Origin: Nitrospirota bacterium
GTDB taxonomy: Bacteria; Nitrospirota; Thermodesulfovibrionia; Thermodesulfovibrionales; UBA1546
DNA length: 64,000 nucleotides
Direction of reading: 5' to 3'
NCBI GenBank assembly: GCA_009773185.1
Contig: WPIF01000006.1
Coordinates: forward strand, 103,260 to 167,259
Shown: positions 17,922 to 25,694 of the stretch, one piece after another
Position numbering within the stretch: the stretch's first letter is position 1
Layout of the letters: each line of letters begins with the position of its first letter
The notes under the pieces: model-generated
The model's input: only the letters and a program-made list of their open reading frames with translations
What the model was told of the DNA's origin: nothing
Database searches by the model: none
Made by a program: the position numbers and the translations under genes

Positions 17922-18857
17922 ATGAGCCTTGTCTTTTTCGGCACACCTCTATTTGCGGCGCCATCACTCAAGGCATTAATTCAATCGGGAGAAAAAATTG
18001 CTGCTGTTGTGACCCAGCCTGACAAGAAGAAGGGAAGGGGACATCAGATGTCTCTGCCGCCCGTTAAAGAACTTGCATTAAAGGAAGGCCTGCATATTTT
18101 TCAGCCTGCAAGCATGAAGGACGCAAATTTTCTTAATGAGCTTTCGGTGATTAGGCCTGAACTTATAGTAGTTGTGGCATATGGAAGGATACTCCCAGAA
18201 AGTATTCTTAATCTTCCGCCGTTTGGATGCATAAATATTCACGCCTCCCTGTTGCCTAAGTACAGGGGAGCCGCGCCCATTCAGTGGGCAATAATAAACG
18301 GAGAGGAGTTTACAGGCGTTACAACGATGCTTATGGATAAGGGGCTCGATACAGGCGATATCCTGCTTGAGGAAAAAATACGGATAAGCGATGAAGATAC
18401 CACTGAAACCCTGACCAGAAAATTATCCGGACTCGGATCCTCTTTGTTGCTCAATACAATAAAAGGGATAAAGGAAGGTTCGCTAAAATCCAGACCCCAG
18501 ACCGGAGAAGTGTCTTACGCGCCTGTCATAAAAAAAGAGGATGGATTGCTCAACTGGTCAAAGACAGCAACTGAGTTATTTAATTTTGTACGTGGTATGT
18601 ATCCATGGCCGTGTGCATATTGTTATTTGGGCAAAGAAAGGATTAAAATTATCAAAGTGAGGGCGTTTGATGGCCAGGGAGAAGCCGGCAGGATAGAAAG
18701 GGCGTTGAAAGATGAACTTGTTGTTGGAACCGCGAAAGGACTTATCTCAATTGTAGAGCTTCAGCCCGAAGGCAAAAAGGTAATGTCGGCAGGCGAGTTT
18801 ATCAGGGGAAGAAACGTAAGAGAAGGGCAATATTTTGATGAAAAAGAGATGGATTAG
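17922..18857 (+). CDS. fmt: Methionyl-tRNA formyltransferase
   Basis: Formylates the initiator Met-tRNA. A 311-residue protein with the N-terminal formyltransferase Rossmann fold: MSLVFFGTPLFAAPSL, catalytic Asn/His region INIHASLLPKYRGAAPIQWA, and Asp in MDKGLDTGDIL. The C-terminal OB domain is from about residue 205. I chose the ATG at 17922 because MSLVFFGTP is the family start; the in-frame TTG at 17898 directly abuts the end of the MITE-like element. It overlaps the DUF116 gene by 20 bases. Confidence 0.95.
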   Translation: MSLVFFGTPLFAAPSLKALIQSGEKIAAVVTQPDKKKGRGHQMSLPPVKELALKEGLHIFQPASMKDANFLNELSVIRPELIVVVAYGRILPESILNLPPFGCINIHASLLPKYRGAAPIQWAIINGEEFTGVTTMLMDKGLDTGDILLEEKIRISDEDTTETLTRKLSGLGSSLLLNTIKGIKEGSLKSRPQTGEVSYAPVIKKEDGLLNWSKTATELFNFVRGMYPWPCAYCYLGKERIKIIKVRAFDGQGEAGRIERALKDELVVGTAKGLISIVELQPEGKKVMSAGEFIRGRNVREGQYFDEKEMD

Positions 18858-19359
18858 AGGGCTTGTACTGAGGTTTCTCTATCCTGCGCTTATGCTTGTG
18901 GGTTCGTTTAAAAAAGATAAGAAGGAGAAACTGCAAAGGTTCATCATAAATCTTAACAACAAGCTTGTGCGGGCCGAGAACCCCAGGACAAAAAAAATAT
19001 TGATTCTTTTGCCGCACTGCCTTCAGATAGATGAGTGTACTATCAGGCTGACACATAATGTTTATAACTGTGAAGGCTGCGGAAAGTGTGAGATAAGAGA
19101 CCTTATTCAGCTTGCAGATGAAAACAAACTGAGCCTTTCTGTTGCAACAGGAGGAACGCTTGCAAGGCGTATTGTGAAGGATATAATGCCAGGCGCAATT
19201 ATAGCTGTTGCATGCGAGACAGACCTCAGCAGCGGAATAGTTGATACGTATCCCCTGCCTGTTTTGGGCATTACCAATGAACGTCCGTTCGGCCCCTGCC
19301 TTAATACTCAGGTGGATCTGGAAAAGGTTAAAGAGGCAATAAGATTTTTCAGCCAATAA
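18838..19359 (+). CDS. DUF116 family protein
   Basis: A 173-residue protein of the DUF116 family. It has an N-terminal hydrophobic segment (LVLRFLYPALMLVGSF) and a cysteine-rich core: LPHCLQIDEC, YNCEGCGKCEIRDL, VACETDL and GPCLN. The Cys arrangement suggests a metal or iron-sulfur site. The function is unknown; the family commonly sits next to fmt, as here, where its start lies inside the end of fmt. The start is the ATG at 18838. Confidence 0.85.
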   Translation: MKKRWIRGLVLRFLYPALMLVGSFKKDKKEKLQRFIINLNNKLVRAENPRTKKILILLPHCLQIDECTIRLTHNVYNCEGCGKCEIRDLIQLADENKLSLSVATGGTLARRIVKDIMPGAIIAVACETDLSSGIVDTYPLPVLGITNERPFGPCLNTQVDLEKVKEAIRFFSQ

Positions 19360-19374
19360 CCCTTCACTCTGCCC

Positions 19375-19404
19375 TTGACAATCTTTCTTTTGAAGAAGTA
19401 TAGT
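19375..19404 (+). promoter_or_regulatory. Predicted sigma-70 promoter of tusA
   Basis: TTGACA, 18-base spacer, TATAGT, about 38 bases before the start codon, which has its own GGAGG site. Confidence 0.65.
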
Positions 19405-19442
19405 TAACTGCAAACTAACCTGCCTTAAAATGGAGGTGTAAA

Positions 19443-19682
19443 ATGTCTGACATAAAGCCTGATGTGACCCTGAACTGCAAAGGCCTTAACTGTCCCATGC
19501 CTCTGATAAAAACCAAAAAGGCCCTCGACTCGATGGAACCCGGGCAGATACTTTTTGTTGAAGCAACAGATGCCGGCACAAAAGCCGATATCCCCGCCCT
19601 GTTAAAACGCACAGGCAATGAACTGCTCGAGATGCGCGAGGAAAAAGGGGAATTTCTGTATTACATAAAAAAGATTATTTGA
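19443..19682 (+). CDS. TusA-family sulfur carrier protein
   Basis: A 79-residue SirA/TusA fold protein with the active-site motif NCPMPLIKTKKAL, where the Cys of CPxP carries persulfide sulfur. In sulfur-metabolising microbes such carriers deliver or receive sulfur from Dsr proteins or rhodaneses. Here it stands alone, under its own promoter, 176 bases upstream of dsrA on the same strand. A role in cytoplasmic sulfur trafficking connected with DsrAB is therefore likely but inferred. Confidence 0.9.
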   Translation: MSDIKPDVTLNCKGLNCPMPLIKTKKALDSMEPGQILFVEATDAGTKADIPALLKRTGNELLEMREEKGEFLYYIKKII

Positions 19683-19791
19683 ACTATACATTTATTTAAT
19701 CTTGTAATTTATAGGCAGATAAATAATTGTGATTTATAGATTAATTTTTTTTATTTGACCATTACGCAGGCAGTATATTACTCTTTACTGC

Positions 19792-19804
19792 TTACTTTAA
19801 GTAA
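19792..19804. promoter_or_regulatory. Candidate operator upstream of dsrA
   Basis: TTACTT-T-AAGTAA is a perfect 6-base inverted repeat with a one-base centre, in the AT-rich leader 54 bases before dsrA. It is nested in a larger imperfect repeat (CTTTACT ... AGTAAAAG). It could be a regulator site; the protein is unknown. A TTGACC at 19755-19760 may be the -35, but I see no convincing -10. Confidence 0.3.
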
Positions 19805-19858
19805 AAGATAAAAAAGTAAAAGTTTTTTCAAAATCTATCAAATACGAAGGAGGACTTT

Positions 19859-21091
19859 ATGGCTGGCAAGAAGTACAACACGCCGTTGATTGACGACCTC
19901 GAAAAAGGTCCGTGGCCGAGCTTTGTCACAGAGATGAAGAAGGCCGCAAAAAAGAGCGAGATGTCTAATGATGCATTGGGGCACCTCGAGAAGTGCTACG
20001 CTACCAAAAAAGGATACTGGAAGCATGGTGGAATCGTTGGTGTCCTTGGATATGGTGGCGGAGTTATCGGGAGATATTCAGAACTCGGCGATGAATTTCC
20101 GGGTGTGGCACATTTCCACACAGTAAGAATAAACCAACCAAGCGCATTCTTCTATACAGGCAAGGCCTTGAAAGAGATATGCGATATCTGGGACAAATAC
20201 GGAAGCGGCCTGACAAACGTACACGGTTCAACAGGCGACCTCGTGCTCCTCGGTACCAAGACCGAGCATCTTGAAAACATTTTCGCAGAATACTCTTCGC
20301 GCGGATGGGACCTTGGCGGTTCAGGTTCAGCGCTCAGAACGCCGAGCTGCTGTGTTGGCCCTGCTCGCTGTGAATGGTCCAATTATGATACCCTGGATCT
20401 TACGTATAATCTTACACAGGAATTCCAGGATGAGCTTCACAGGCCGTCATTCTCCTATAAATTCAAAATAAAGTCATCAGGCTGTGCATGCGACTGTGTT
20501 GCAGCTCTTGCCCGCGCAGACCTATCCATAATCGGCACATGGAAGGGCGACATAAAGATTGATCAGGCTGAAGTCAAGAATTATGCAAAGACAATGGATA
20601 TAAAGGCTGAGATCGTTGATATGTGTCCGACACAGTGCATAAGTTATGACGGTAAGGAAATGAAAATAAACAACAAAGAGTGCAGCAGATGTATGCATTG
20701 CATAACAAAGATGACAAAGGCATTAAGGCCGAGCGGCGAAAGAGGAGCAACTCTCTGCATGGGAAGTAAGGCACCTATCGTTGTCGGGTCATTGCTTTCA
20801 TGGGTTATCGTTCCGTTCATCAAACTTGAAGCGCCATATACTGAACTTAAAGACTTGCTCCGCAAGATATGGGATTGGTGGGATGAAAATGGCAAGCCGA
20901 GAGAGAGAATCGGTGAGGTTATTGAGATAAAGGGCATGAGGTCATTCCTTGAAGCCATTGGAGTGGCGCCACAGCCGCAGCAGGTTAAGGAGCCGAGAAA
21001 AGACCCGTTCATGTTCTACACTGATGAGGATATGGCAGGATTTAAGGCAAAAGAAGCAGAAGAAAAGAAAACCGGAAAGTATAAATTCTAA
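19859..21091 (+). CDS. dsrA: Dissimilatory sulfite reductase alpha subunit
   Basis: The alpha chain of the siroheme-containing enzyme that reduces sulfite in the cytoplasm; 410 residues. Visible features are the Cys-rich cluster region ([18 protein letters not shown], then [15 protein letters not shown]) and the inserted ferredoxin domain with MCPTQCI and [11 protein letters not shown] at about residues 258-285. A good AAGGAGG site precedes the ATG. The gene is followed 29 bases later by dsrB. The presence of dsrD downstream points to the reductive (sulfate, sulfite or disproportionating) rather than the sulfur-oxidising type. Confidence 0.98.
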   Translation: MAGKKYNTPLIDDLEKGPWPSFVTEMKKAAKKSEMSNDALGHLEKCYATKKGYWKHGGIVGVLGYGGGVIGRYSELGDEFPGVAHFHTVRINQPSAFFYTGKALKEICDIWDKYGSGLTNVHGSTGDLVLLGTKTEHLENIFAEYSSRGWDLGGSGSALRTPSCCVGPARCEWSNYDTLDLTYNLTQEFQDELHRPSFSYKFKIKSSGCACDCVAALARADLSIIGTWKGDIKIDQAEVKNYAKTMDIKAEIVDMCPTQCISYDGKEMKINNKECSRCMHCITKMTKALRPSGERGATLCMGSKAPIVVGSLLSWVIVPFIKLEAPYTELKDLLRKIWDWWDENGKPRERIGEVIEIKGMRSFLEAIGVAPQPQQVKEPRKDPFMFYTDEDMAGFKAKEAEEKKTGKYKF

Positions 21092-21120
21092 ATAAAATAA
21101 ATTAAGGAGGATATATAAAA

Positions 21121-22194
21121 ATGGCAATACCTCAGAGAAAAACAGACGTAGGCCCGCCTCATTATAAACAATTCCTGCCGCCTGTAATACAGAAAAATTA
21201 CGGCAAATGGAAATACCATGAGGTGATTAACCCGGGTACTATGGTTCATGTAGGTGAAAGCGGTGACAAACTCTGGACAGTCAGGGTTGCATCACCCAGG
21301 ATACTCGCAACAGATACGATCCGTGAGCAGTGTGATATTGCAGAAAAATACTGTGACGGATATCTGCGCTACACAACAAGAAATAATGTAGAGTTTCTTG
21401 TATCCGATGAAAAGAAACTTGAACCTCTGAAGAAAGAACTTACAGCCAAGGGCTTTAAGATGGGCGGAATAGGCTATGGCATTACAAATGTTGTACATAC
21501 CCAGGGATGGGTACACTGCCACGGCGCATGCACAGACGCCTCAGGCCTTGTCAAGGCAATGATGGATGAGCTCTATGAATATTTCGATTCAAAGAGGCTT
21601 CCAAACAAGGTAAGGCTTGCAGTTGCCTGCTGTGTTAATATGTGCGGCGCAGTTCACTGCTCTGACATAGCTGTTGTTGCAGTTCATACAAAGGTTCCTC
21701 AGATTAATCACGAGACCTTTAAGAACATGTGCGAGCTTCCGACAGTTATCGGTTCATGCCCGACACGCGCTATCAGCCCTGACCCTGCAAAGAAGAGTAT
21801 TAAGATAAATGCTGAGAAGTGCATGTACTGTGGTAACTGTTTTACAGTATGCCCGCCTATCAGCATTAAGGATCCTGAACGTGACGGAGTTGCTATCGTG
21901 GTGGGTGGAAAGATAAACAGCCTGAGAACAAATCCAAAGTTCTCAAAGCTTGTTATCCCTTACATTTCCAATGTGCCGCCGAGATGGCCGAAGGTCGTTG
22001 CTGCGATAAAGCATATCGTTGAAGTGTATGCAAAGAACGCAAAGAAGCACGAGAGAATAGGTGAATGGATAGAGAGGATAGGATGGGAGAGGTTCTTCTC
22101 ATTGGCCAATATTGACTTCACATTCCAGTCTATCGATGACTTCACCTTCATGAGAGATACAATGAGGACGGCATCAACATTTAAGTGGTCGTAA
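21121..22194 (+). CDS. dsrB: Dissimilatory sulfite reductase beta subunit
   Basis: The 357-residue beta chain, carrying the catalytic siroheme coupled to a [4Fe-4S] cluster. Cluster ligands are seen in WVHCHGACTDASG and AVACCVNMCGAVHCSDIA. The ferredoxin domain has KCMYCGNCFTVCPPISI at about residue 237. An AAGGAGG site precedes the ATG. A strong hairpin follows the stop and separates it from dsrD, so DsrAB may be made in excess of DsrD. Confidence 0.98.
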   Translation: MAIPQRKTDVGPPHYKQFLPPVIQKNYGKWKYHEVINPGTMVHVGESGDKLWTVRVASPRILATDTIREQCDIAEKYCDGYLRYTTRNNVEFLVSDEKKLEPLKKELTAKGFKMGGIGYGITNVVHTQGWVHCHGACTDASGLVKAMMDELYEYFDSKRLPNKVRLAVACCVNMCGAVHCSDIAVVAVHTKVPQINHETFKNMCELPTVIGSCPTRAISPDPAKKSIKINAEKCMYCGNCFTVCPPISIKDPERDGVAIVVGGKINSLRTNPKFSKLVIPYISNVPPRWPKVVAAIKHIVEVYAKNAKKHERIGEWIERIGWERFFSLANIDFTFQSIDDFTFMRDTMRTASTFKWS

Positions 22195-22203
22195 AAAATT
22201 GGC

Positions 22204-22231
22204 AAGGCAGTCCCGGAACCGGGACTGCCTT
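22204..22231 (+). terminator. Strong hairpin between dsrB and dsrD (attenuator or processing site)
   Basis: AAGGCAGTCCCGG pairs perfectly with CCGGGACTGCCTT, leaving almost no loop (about four bases once the central pairs open). It is followed only by TCTTAATAAA rather than a solid T run, so it may be a partial terminator or an mRNA-stabilising 3' end for dsrAB. Confidence 0.75.
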
Positions 22232-22273
22232 CTTAATAAACGTCATTAAATATTTATCACGGGGGTAAGGTAT

Positions 22274-22522
22274 ATGGAAATAGCAGAACTTCAGAACAAA
22301 ATTTATGCCTTCTGTGAAGCAGCAAAAGGGAAGAAGAAACTTAAAGAGAAGGACATAATTAAGGGCGTATCAGAAGCCGAAGGTGTACCGGGCGATGAAG
22401 TCAAGAAGGCCATGAGGCTAATGATAGACGTAGGAAAACTTATGTATTCTTACGGCGGCGGCGCAAGCTCAGTTGAAATCCCGAGTGAAGAGTATCTCAG
22501 GGAAAAAGGTCTTATAAAGTAA
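22274..22522 (+). CDS. dsrD: DsrD, activator of dissimilatory sulfite reductase
   Basis: An 82-residue winged-helix protein encoded behind dsrAB in sulfate and sulfite reducers; it is reported to enhance DsrAB activity rather than bind DNA. The sequence has the expected helical core (KDIIKGVSEAEGVPGDEVKK) and the C-terminal SVEIPSEEYLREKGLIK. A GGGGGTAAGG site precedes the ATG. A classical terminator closes the unit. Confidence 0.95.
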   Translation: MEIAELQNKIYAFCEAAKGKKKLKEKDIIKGVSEAEGVPGDEVKKAMRLMIDVGKLMYSYGGGASSVEIPSEEYLREKGLIK

Positions 22523-22556
22523 GAAAAGTCTCATTTTCACTTTATGTACAATTTAA

Positions 22557-22589
22557 ACAGAGGGGATAGAACCCCTCTGTTTTGTTTTT
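22557..22589 (+). terminator. Rho-independent terminator after dsrD
   Basis: ACAGAGGGG pairs with CCCCTCTGT around a 6-base loop, followed by TTTGTTTTT. Confidence 0.92.
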
Positions 22590-22603
22590 AGCCTCTCATT
22601 GAT

Positions 22604-23245
22604 TTACCCAACTGAAATCCCCTGAGAGTTCAGGATTTTAAACATCGGACGGCCGAAGAAGAAAAGCTCAGTCTCAACTGAAAGTCCAAATTCAGAAATG
22701 GCCTTTGAGCGTATGGTAAGGTCCTCTTGGACAAGCGCTGTAAGCTTTGCAAGCGATATTGAATCACTATTTTTCTTCATCACCGAGGAAATGAGATTTT
22801 CTGCTATCAGGACGGAACATTTTTTTTCGTGCCTTGCAATAAACTCTGTGATTGGGTTGTCCTGGCTGATTATGTCAGCGCGGGTTATCGTGTCTTTGCC
22901 GATGGCAGAGATAATTTCTGAAGTATCCCAGCATTTTAAAAGGCGGCATTCCAAAGGCCTGTGTTTGTAAATAGTGCAAGAGGACTTCTTTTTGTCATAA
23001 AATAGGCACTCCCATGCTCTGCCTTTGCCTGACACCTTAATAAGTTCCTGTTTGACCGGTTCAGGTTTATCGCTCAAAGGGGTGAATGCAAGCTCGCCTT
23101 TTCTGATTGTTATCAGGTGCTGGTATGAGATATGGCCTTCAAAAAGTATTTTTTTGTCTTCCTTATGCAATGTCGGGCCGCCCTTAATGCAGCAGGTTCC
23201 GCATCTTATGCAATGAGTTCTATTATCAGATTTCAGATTATGCAT
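22604..23245 (-). CDS. YkgJ-family cysteine-cluster protein
   Basis: A 213-residue protein with the YkgJ pattern of cysteines expected to bind zinc or an iron-sulfur cluster: CIRCGTCCIKGGP at the N-terminus, ECLFYDKKKSSCTIYKHRPL at about residues 79-98 and ECRLLKCW at about 99-106. The remainder is helical and not recognised. It lies on the opposite strand between dsrD and the dsrN-like gene, divergent from the SGNH hydrolase gene. The function is unknown; some family members are annotated as Fe/Zn chelators. The position in the dsr region may be meaningful, or it may be accidental. Confidence 0.8.
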   Translation of the reverse strand: MHNLKSDNRTHCIRCGTCCIKGGPTLHKEDKKILFEGHISYQHLITIRKGELAFTPLSDKPEPVKQELIKVSGKGRAWECLFYDKKKSSCTIYKHRPLECRLLKCWDTSEIISAIGKDTITRADIISQDNPITEFIARHEKKCSVLIAENLISSVMKKNSDSISLAKLTALVQEDLTIRSKAISEFGLSVETELFFFGRPMFKILNSQGISVG

Positions 23246-23317
23246 TCGAAGAGGCCTTTTGTGCTGTGGGATATCGTGTCTGTATAACGCATACTGATTA
23301 TTTTAACATTTTTAATT

Positions 23318-23323
23318 TATAAT
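23318..23323 (+). promoter_or_regulatory. Predicted -10 element of the SGNH hydrolase gene
   Basis: A perfect TATAAT ends 6 bases before the ATG at 23330; the -35 is weak. No ribosome-binding site is visible, so the message may be leaderless. Confidence 0.4.
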
Positions 23324-23329
23324 TCTCTG

Positions 23330-23851
23330 ATGGATATACTTTTTCTCGGTCACTCATTGATTGAGTTTTATGACTGGCAGAAGAGGTTCCCTGCACATAA
23401 AGCTGTGAACCTCGGCGTGGCAGGAGAGACAGTCGAAGGGCTCTTATCAAGGATTGACAGGATAACAAAGGAGCATCCGTCAGCAGACCTCATCTTCATC
23501 ATGACAGGATTGAACAATATCGCCATGGATGATTTTGATTTTCTTGGTTCATACAAGAGAATTCTCGAAAAATTATCCTCTGCCTATCCTTCAGCCAGAA
23601 TATTTATGAACAGCATCCTGCCTGTGATTGTGGATTTTATATCCGATGAGACAATCCGGAATATGAATAAATCTTTGAAAGAACTCGCCGGAGAAGCTGG
23701 CGTTGAATTTCTGGATATTTACAATCTTTTCCTTGACGGAAAGGACAGGGTTATAAAAGATTATTTACTCGATGACGGTGTGCATTTGAATGATAATGGG
23801 TATGAGGTCTGGGCAAAAGCGGTGGAGGAAGTTATTGAGCAAATGTTATAA
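23330..23851 (+). CDS. SGNH/GDSL-type hydrolase
   Basis: A 173-residue SGNH-fold protein without a signal peptide. Block I is LFLGHSLIEFYDW, in which the usual GDS nucleophile motif reads GHS; block II has the Gly in LGVAGETVEG; block III is MTGLNNIA; block V is DGVHLNDNGYEVWAKA with the Asp-x-x-His pair. Blocks therefore match a lysophospholipase-like or acyl-esterase enzyme, substrate unknown. It lies on the plus strand between dsrD and the dsrN-like gene. Confidence 0.85.
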   Translation: MDILFLGHSLIEFYDWQKRFPAHKAVNLGVAGETVEGLLSRIDRITKEHPSADLIFIMTGLNNIAMDDFDFLGSYKRILEKLSSAYPSARIFMNSILPVIVDFISDETIRNMNKSLKELAGEAGVEFLDIYNLFLDGKDRVIKDYLLDDGVHLNDNGYEVWAKAVEEVIEQML

Positions 23852-23925
23852 TCCATAAAATAAATTTCGGGTGAGAGATGGAAATAACACTTGACGATTT
23901 TAAATCTCGGTTTAAATGAATTTAA

Positions 23926-25377
23926 ATGAAAAAGAAATCCCGATATCCAAGGCTTATAATTGCAGGGATGAAAGGCGGTTCCGGAAAGACGCTGCTTTCG
24001 CTCGGACTGATTGCTGCATGGAGAAAAAAAGGCTTATCAATAGCTCCCTACAAAAAAGGCCCTGATTATATTGATGCAGGCTGGCTTTCATCAGCAGCAA
24101 AACATCCATGCTATAATCTCGACCCATTTTTAATCGGCAAGAAAAAAATCCTTTCTTCTTTTAAAGGGCATTTCAAAAATGCTGACTGCGCTGTTATAGA
24201 AGGAAACAGGGGGCTTTATGACGGGATGGATGCAGCGGGCACATACAGCACGGCAGAGCTTGCCAGGATTTTGAAATCGCCTGTAATTTTGATAATGGAC
24301 TGCACAAAGGTCACAAGGACAGCAGGCGCAATGGTTCTGGGCATGCTGAAGTTTGATAAGAAGGTGGGTATAAAAGGCGTTGTCTTAAACCGGATTGCAG
24401 GGCCAAGGCATGAGAAGGTGATACGAGAGGCAATAGAGAGATACTGCCATATCCCTGTGCTTGGCGCCATCCCGAAATTAAAAAAAGAATTTCTCTCTGA
24501 GAGACACATGGGGCTTACTCCGTTTCAGGAGCACCCGGAAGTAAAAACAACAATCACATTTTGCGCAGAGGTTGCTGAGAAGTATCTGGATTTGGGGAGG
24601 ATATGGAAAATTGCGAAAGAAGCAGAGCCAATGACCGCTACGATACACGATACACGATGCAGGATACAGGATGAAGAAAATCGTGCATCATGCATCATGC
24701 ATCATGCATCAACATGTATTAATATCGGCATCATCCGCGATTCAGCATTTCAGTTTTATTATCCTGAGAACTTTGAGGAACTCGAAAGAAAAGGAACTAA
24801 GCTTATCGAGATAAGCGCTCTTGAGGATAAGAAACTGCCAGATATAGATGTTCTTTATATCGGAGGCGGTTTTCCTGAGACCAATGCCATAGCCCTCGCA
24901 AAGAACAAGTCCTTCAGGAAATCACTGCTGGATGCTGTGGGGAAAGGGCTTCCTGTTTATGCTGAATGTGGAGGTTTGATGTATCTTGGAGAGTCCCTTG
25001 TTCTGGAAGGAAAGAAATATCCCATGGCTGGAATATTCCCTGTTAAGTTTTCACTCGAAAAAAAGCCTCAGGCTCATGGTTACTCGATAGTGGAAGTGCA
25101 GAACAATAATCCTTACTATGGGAAGAGGACTGAAATCAAAGGCCATGAATTCCATTATTCACGGGTTATTAATCCTGAGGTGGCAAAGGAGTTCAGAAAG
25201 CGGAATATATATTTTTCATTCAGGATGAAAAGGGGCGAGGGAATAATCAATAAGATGGATGGTCTCTGTTATAAAAATGTCCTTGCAACTTATACGCATA
25301 TACACGCCCTTGGAACGCCTGAATGGGCAGAGGGCATGATAAAGAAGGCAGCGGAGTACAGGAAAAGATGCGCTTAA
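23926..25377 (+). CDS. dsrN: Cobyrinate a,c-diamide synthase family amidase, DsrN-like
   Basis: A 483-residue glutamine-dependent amidase. The N-terminal P-loop is GMKGGSGKTLLSLGL and the C-terminal class-I glutaminase domain has nucleophile Cys in VYAECGGLMYLG and the late His in GHEFHYS. The family amidates cobyrinate in cobalamin synthesis (CbiA/CobB). In dsr clusters the paralogue DsrN is thought to amidate siroheme to the siroamide used by DsrAB. No other cobalamin genes are nearby and dsrABD is 1.4 kb upstream, so I prefer DsrN, though CbiA is not excluded. At about residues 238-265 there is a foreign-looking in-frame segment, DTRCRIQDEENRASCIMHH, encoded by a dispersed repeat. The end overlaps the convergent zinc-ribbon gene by 4 bases. 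Confidence 0.85.
   Translation: MKKKSRYPRLIIAGMKGGSGKTLLSLGLIAAWRKKGLSIAPYKKGPDYIDAGWLSSAAKHPCYNLDPFLIGKKKILSSFKGHFKNADCAVIEGNRGLYDGMDAAGTYSTAELARILKSPVILIMDCTKVTRTAGAMVLGMLKFDKKVGIKGVVLNRIAGPRHEKVIREAIERYCHIPVLGAIPKLKKEFLSERHMGLTPFQEHPEVKTTITFCAEVAEKYLDLGRIWKIAKEAEPMTATIHDTRCRIQDEENRASCIMHHASTCINIGIIRDSAFQFYYPENFEELERKGTKLIEISALEDKKLPDIDVLYIGGGFPETNAIALAKNKSFRKSLLDAVGKGLPVYAECGGLMYLGESLVLEGKKYPMAGIFPVKFSLEKKPQAHGYSIVEVQNNNPYYGKRTEIKGHEFHYSRVINPEVAKEFRKRNIYFSFRMKRGEGIINKMDGLCYKNVLATYTHIHALGTPEWAEGMIKKAAEYRKRCA
24640..24712. repeat. GATACACGATGCA dispersed repeat inside the dsrN-like gene
   Basis: Direct units CGATACA/CGATGCA on the left and three tandem TGCATCA units on the right form an imperfect inverted pair. 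The frame stays open, adding about 26 residues before the conserved IGIIRDSAFQFYYPEN block. It belongs to the same family as the repeats at 16241-16302 and 33014-33134. Confidence 0.7.
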
Positions 25378-25604
25378 CCTTCTTTCTTTAATTTCTTATA
25401 CAGTTCTTCTCCTACGCACTCTTTGGCGTATTTGCACCACTGGATACATGATTCGAGTTCATTGTATATAACAAATCCGCAATTCCTGCACTTTACTTCC
25501 AGGTCTGTTGAAAAAACTTCAACCTCTTCATTACATTCGGGGCACTTTTTTACCTTAAGTGTAGGTGTTGTAAGGTTTGCCGCTCCAGCGCATTTATCTT
25601 TCAT
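25374..25604 (-). CDS. Small zinc-ribbon protein
   Basis: A 76-residue protein with a zinc-ribbon core, KKCPECNEEVEV ... VKCRNCGF, and a C-terminal motif CIQWCKYAKECVGEELYKKL containing three more cysteines. The two Cys-x2-Cys knuckles should bind one zinc; the tail may bind a second metal. A GGAGG site precedes the start. It is convergent with the dsrN-like gene and overlaps its stop. I do not know its function. Confidence 0.75.
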   Translation of the reverse strand: MKDKCAGAANLTTPTLKVKKCPECNEEVEVFSTDLEVKCRNCGFVIYNELESCIQWCKYAKECVGEELYKKLKKEG

Positions 25605-25694
25605 GTTTACACCTCCTTGCGTTCTTGATATAAGAATAACATGCTTTGGTTTCTGCAGATATGATTTAAATCAGGGTTGTCCGTGATATTTTTA

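Noticed and set aside
19859..22194. Oxidative-type dsrAB.
   Set aside because: dsrD is present and dsrEFH genes are absent nearby, which fits the reductive type, although direction cannot be proven from this window alone.
24640..24712. CRISPR-like array because of the tandem units.
   Set aside because: Units are only 7-9 bases, no spacers exist, and the segment is inside an open coding frame.
23926..25377. Cobalamin biosynthesis locus.
   Set aside because: No other cobalamin gene or cobalamin riboswitch is nearby; the dsr context favours a DsrN role.
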